Shown: piece by piece, positions 9,029-10,177 of the stretch | Numbering within the stretch: the stretch's first letter is position 1 | Layout: each line of letters begins with the position of its first letter | Assembly (NCBI GenBank): GCA_946477805.1 | Contig: CAMKZP010000086.1 | Location: forward strand, 1 to 10,177 | Length of the DNA stretch: 10,177 bases | DNA from: an uncultured Enterobacter sp. | GTDB lineage: Bacteria > Pseudomonadota > Gammaproteobacteria > Enterobacterales > Enterobacteriaceae | Reading direction: 5' to 3' | Program-made: the position numbers and the translations under genes | Notes under the pieces: generated by a model | Seen by the model: only the letters and a program-made list of their open reading frames with translations | What the model was told of the DNA's origin: nothing | Database searches by the model: none

Positions 9029-9036
9029 AGCAAAGC

Positions 9037-9065
9037 TTTACCTCCCTGCCCCGCAGCGCTACAAT
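9037..9065 (+). promoter_or_regulatory. Putative sigma-70 promoter of trhP
   Basis: TTTACC (9037-9042) and TACAAT (9060-9065) are separated by 17 bases, the optimal spacing. The -10 matches consensus at five of six positions and the -35 at four of six. It lies just after the repeat element and would start transcription near 9072, giving a leader of about 77 bases before the trhP ATG. That trhP needs its own promoter fits the hairpin block that separates it from the baeR operon. The prediction rests on sequence only. Confidence 0.5.
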
Positions 9066-9080
9066 GCCCGCCCTTAAAGT

Positions 9081-9113
9081 AGGGGATCTCCCCTTACCGC
9101 TGCACCGGGTGCA
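9081..9113 (+). repeat. Two short inverted repeats in the trhP leader
   Basis: AGGGGA-TC-TCCCCT (9081-9094) and TGCACC-G-GGTGCA (9101-9113) are two perfect six-base-arm palindromes close together in the probable trhP 5' untranslated region. They could be operator half-sites or small RNA hairpins, although the loops are very short. I recognise no riboswitch or known regulator site. The function is unknown and chance is possible. Confidence 0.4.
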
Positions 9114-9148
9114 CGCGGATCTGACCTGTCATCAGAACGAGAACTATC

Positions 9149-10153
9149 ATGTTTAAACCGGAACTCCTTTCCCCGGCGGGAACGCTGCAAAATATGCGTT
9201 ACGCTTTCGCCTATGGTGCCGACGCGGTGTACGCGGGCCAGCCGCGCTACTCGCTGCGCGTGCGCAACAACGAATTCAACCACGAGAACCTGCAGCTCGG
9301 CATCAACGAAGCGCATGCCCTGGGCAAAAAATTCTACGTGGTGGTGAACATCGCCCCGCACAACGCCAAGCTGAAAACGTTCATTCGTGACCTGAAGCCG
9401 GTTGTGGATATGGGGCCGGACGCGCTGATCATGTCGGACCCGGGTTTAATCATGCTGGTTCGGGAGAACTTCCCGGAGATGGATATTCACCTCTCCGTGC
9501 AGGCCAACGCCGTTAACTGGGCGACGGTAAAATTCTGGAAGCAGATGGGGCTGACCCGCGTTATTTTGTCGCGCGAACTGTCTCTCGACGAGATCGAAGA
9601 GATCCGCACCCAGGTGCCAGAGATGGAAATCGAGATTTTCGTCCACGGCGCGCTGTGCATGGCTTACTCCGGGCGCTGCCTGCTCTCCGGCTATATCAAT
9701 AAACGCGATCCGAACCAGGGCACCTGCACCAACGCCTGCCGCTGGGAATATAACGTCCAGGAAGGCAAAGAGGACGACATTGGCAACATCGTGCACAAGC
9801 ACGAGCCGATCCCGGTGACCAACGTCGAGCCTACCCTGGGCGTCGGCGCGCCGACCGACAGCGTGTTTATGATTGAGGAAGCCAAGCGTCCCGGCGAGTA
9901 CATGACCGCCTTTGAGGACGAGCACGGCACGTACATCATGAACTCCAAAGACCTGCGCGCCGTCGCGCACGTCGAGCGTCTGACGCAGATGGGCGTGCAC
10001 TCCCTGAAAATCGAAGGCCGCACCAAGTCCTATTACTACTGCGCCCGCACCGCGCAGGTGTACCGCAAGGCCATCGACGATGCCGCCGCCGGTAAACCGT
10101 TCGATACCACCCTGCTGGAAACCCTTGAAGGGCTGGCGCATCGCGGCTATACC
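9149..10153 (+). CDS. trhP: TrhP (YegQ), prephenate-dependent tRNA uridine-34 hydroxylase, U32 family (3'-truncated)
   Basis: TrhP helps form 5-hydroxyuridine at wobble position 34 of tRNAs, the precursor of cmo5U/mcmo5U, using prephenate. It belongs to the peptidase U32 family but is named for tRNA hydroxylation. The start MFKPELLSPAGTL is the normal N-terminus, with a weak GAGA ribosome site at 9139-9142. The U32 signature EIFVHGALCMAYSGRCLLSG is present with Cys170 and Cys177. Cys193 and Cys197 follow in GTCTNACRW; such clustered cysteines are thought to bind an iron-sulfur centre. About 335 residues are visible of about 453 in E. coli, ending at HRGYT, where E. coli continues EGF. From 10153 the sequence is a sequencing adapter, which would add a false CLLYTSDA tail in frame; base 10153 itself could be either. 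No internal stop is seen. In E. coli yegP lies between baeR and this gene; here it does not. Confidence 0.96.
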
Positions 10154-10177
10154 TGTCTCTTATACACATCTGACGCT
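10153..10177. other. Untrimmed Nextera transposase adapter at the contig end (artefact)
   Basis: Bases 10153-10171 read CTGTCTCTTATACACATCT, the 19-base Tn5 mosaic end used in Illumina Nextera libraries. They are followed by GACGCT (10172-10177), the start of the Nextera read-1 adapter tail in this orientation. The mosaic end is a synthetic hybrid of the Tn5 inner and outer ends, so a natural Tn5 or IS50 end would not match it exactly. The switch falls mid-gene in trhP. This stretch should be masked. Confidence 0.97.

Noticed and set aside
9936..10169. A minus-strand open frame that begins MCIRDR at the window end
   Set aside because: Its start codon lies inside the Nextera adapter and the rest is antisense to trhP, so it is an artefact.
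10153..10171. A real Tn5 or IS50 insertion end in trhP
   Set aside because: The 19 bases are the synthetic mosaic end, not the natural outer or inner end, and they are followed by the adapter tail at the very end of the contig.
1..10177. A novel accessory or defence system
   Set aside because: Every gene is a recognised core enterobacterial gene in near-standard order, and the only sizeable non-coding gap is 226 bases.

Overview
The window is a chromosomal segment from a member of the Enterobacteriaceae, most like Enterobacter or a close relative such as Lelliottia or Leclercia. Three things point that way: the gene order, protein sequences that follow the E. coli versions almost residue for residue as I recall them, and a GC-rich third codon position. 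The genus is an inference; there is no 16S or other marker here. It is a core-genome region. I see no insertion sequence, prophage, CRISPR, tRNA or rRNA gene, and no undescribed defence or biosynthetic system.

Layout, all on the plus strand. Positions 2-2323 hold the 3' three quarters of mdtB. Positions 2324-5387 hold mdtC, broken by a frameshift at 3086-3089. Positions 5388-6803 hold mdtD (iceT), 6800-8203 baeS and 8200-8922 baeR. This is the mdtABCD-baeSR operon; mdtA, the 5' end of mdtB and the BaeR-controlled promoter lie outside the window. The genes abut or overlap: TAG-GTG between mdtB and mdtC, TAA-ATG between mdtC and mdtD, and ATGA overlaps for mdtD/baeS and baeS/baeR. A 226-base gap (8923-9148) follows, with a GC-rich inverted-repeat element and a likely promoter. 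The last gene is trhP (yegQ), which runs off the right end.

How the parts work together. BaeS senses envelope stress and phosphorylates BaeR, which activates the operon. MdtB and MdtC form the mixed RND pump that works with MdtA and TolC to expel bile salts, novobiocin and similar compounds. MdtD is an MFS exporter linked to iron-citrate efflux in Salmonella. TrhP is unrelated and makes the 5-hydroxyuridine of tRNA wobble position 34.

Two points need the reader's attention. First, mdtC appears to have lost 14 bases, so an intact MdtC cannot be made as the sequence stands. Second, the final 25 bases (10153-10177) are an untrimmed Illumina Nextera adapter, not genome; trhP coding sequence stops being real at about 10152.
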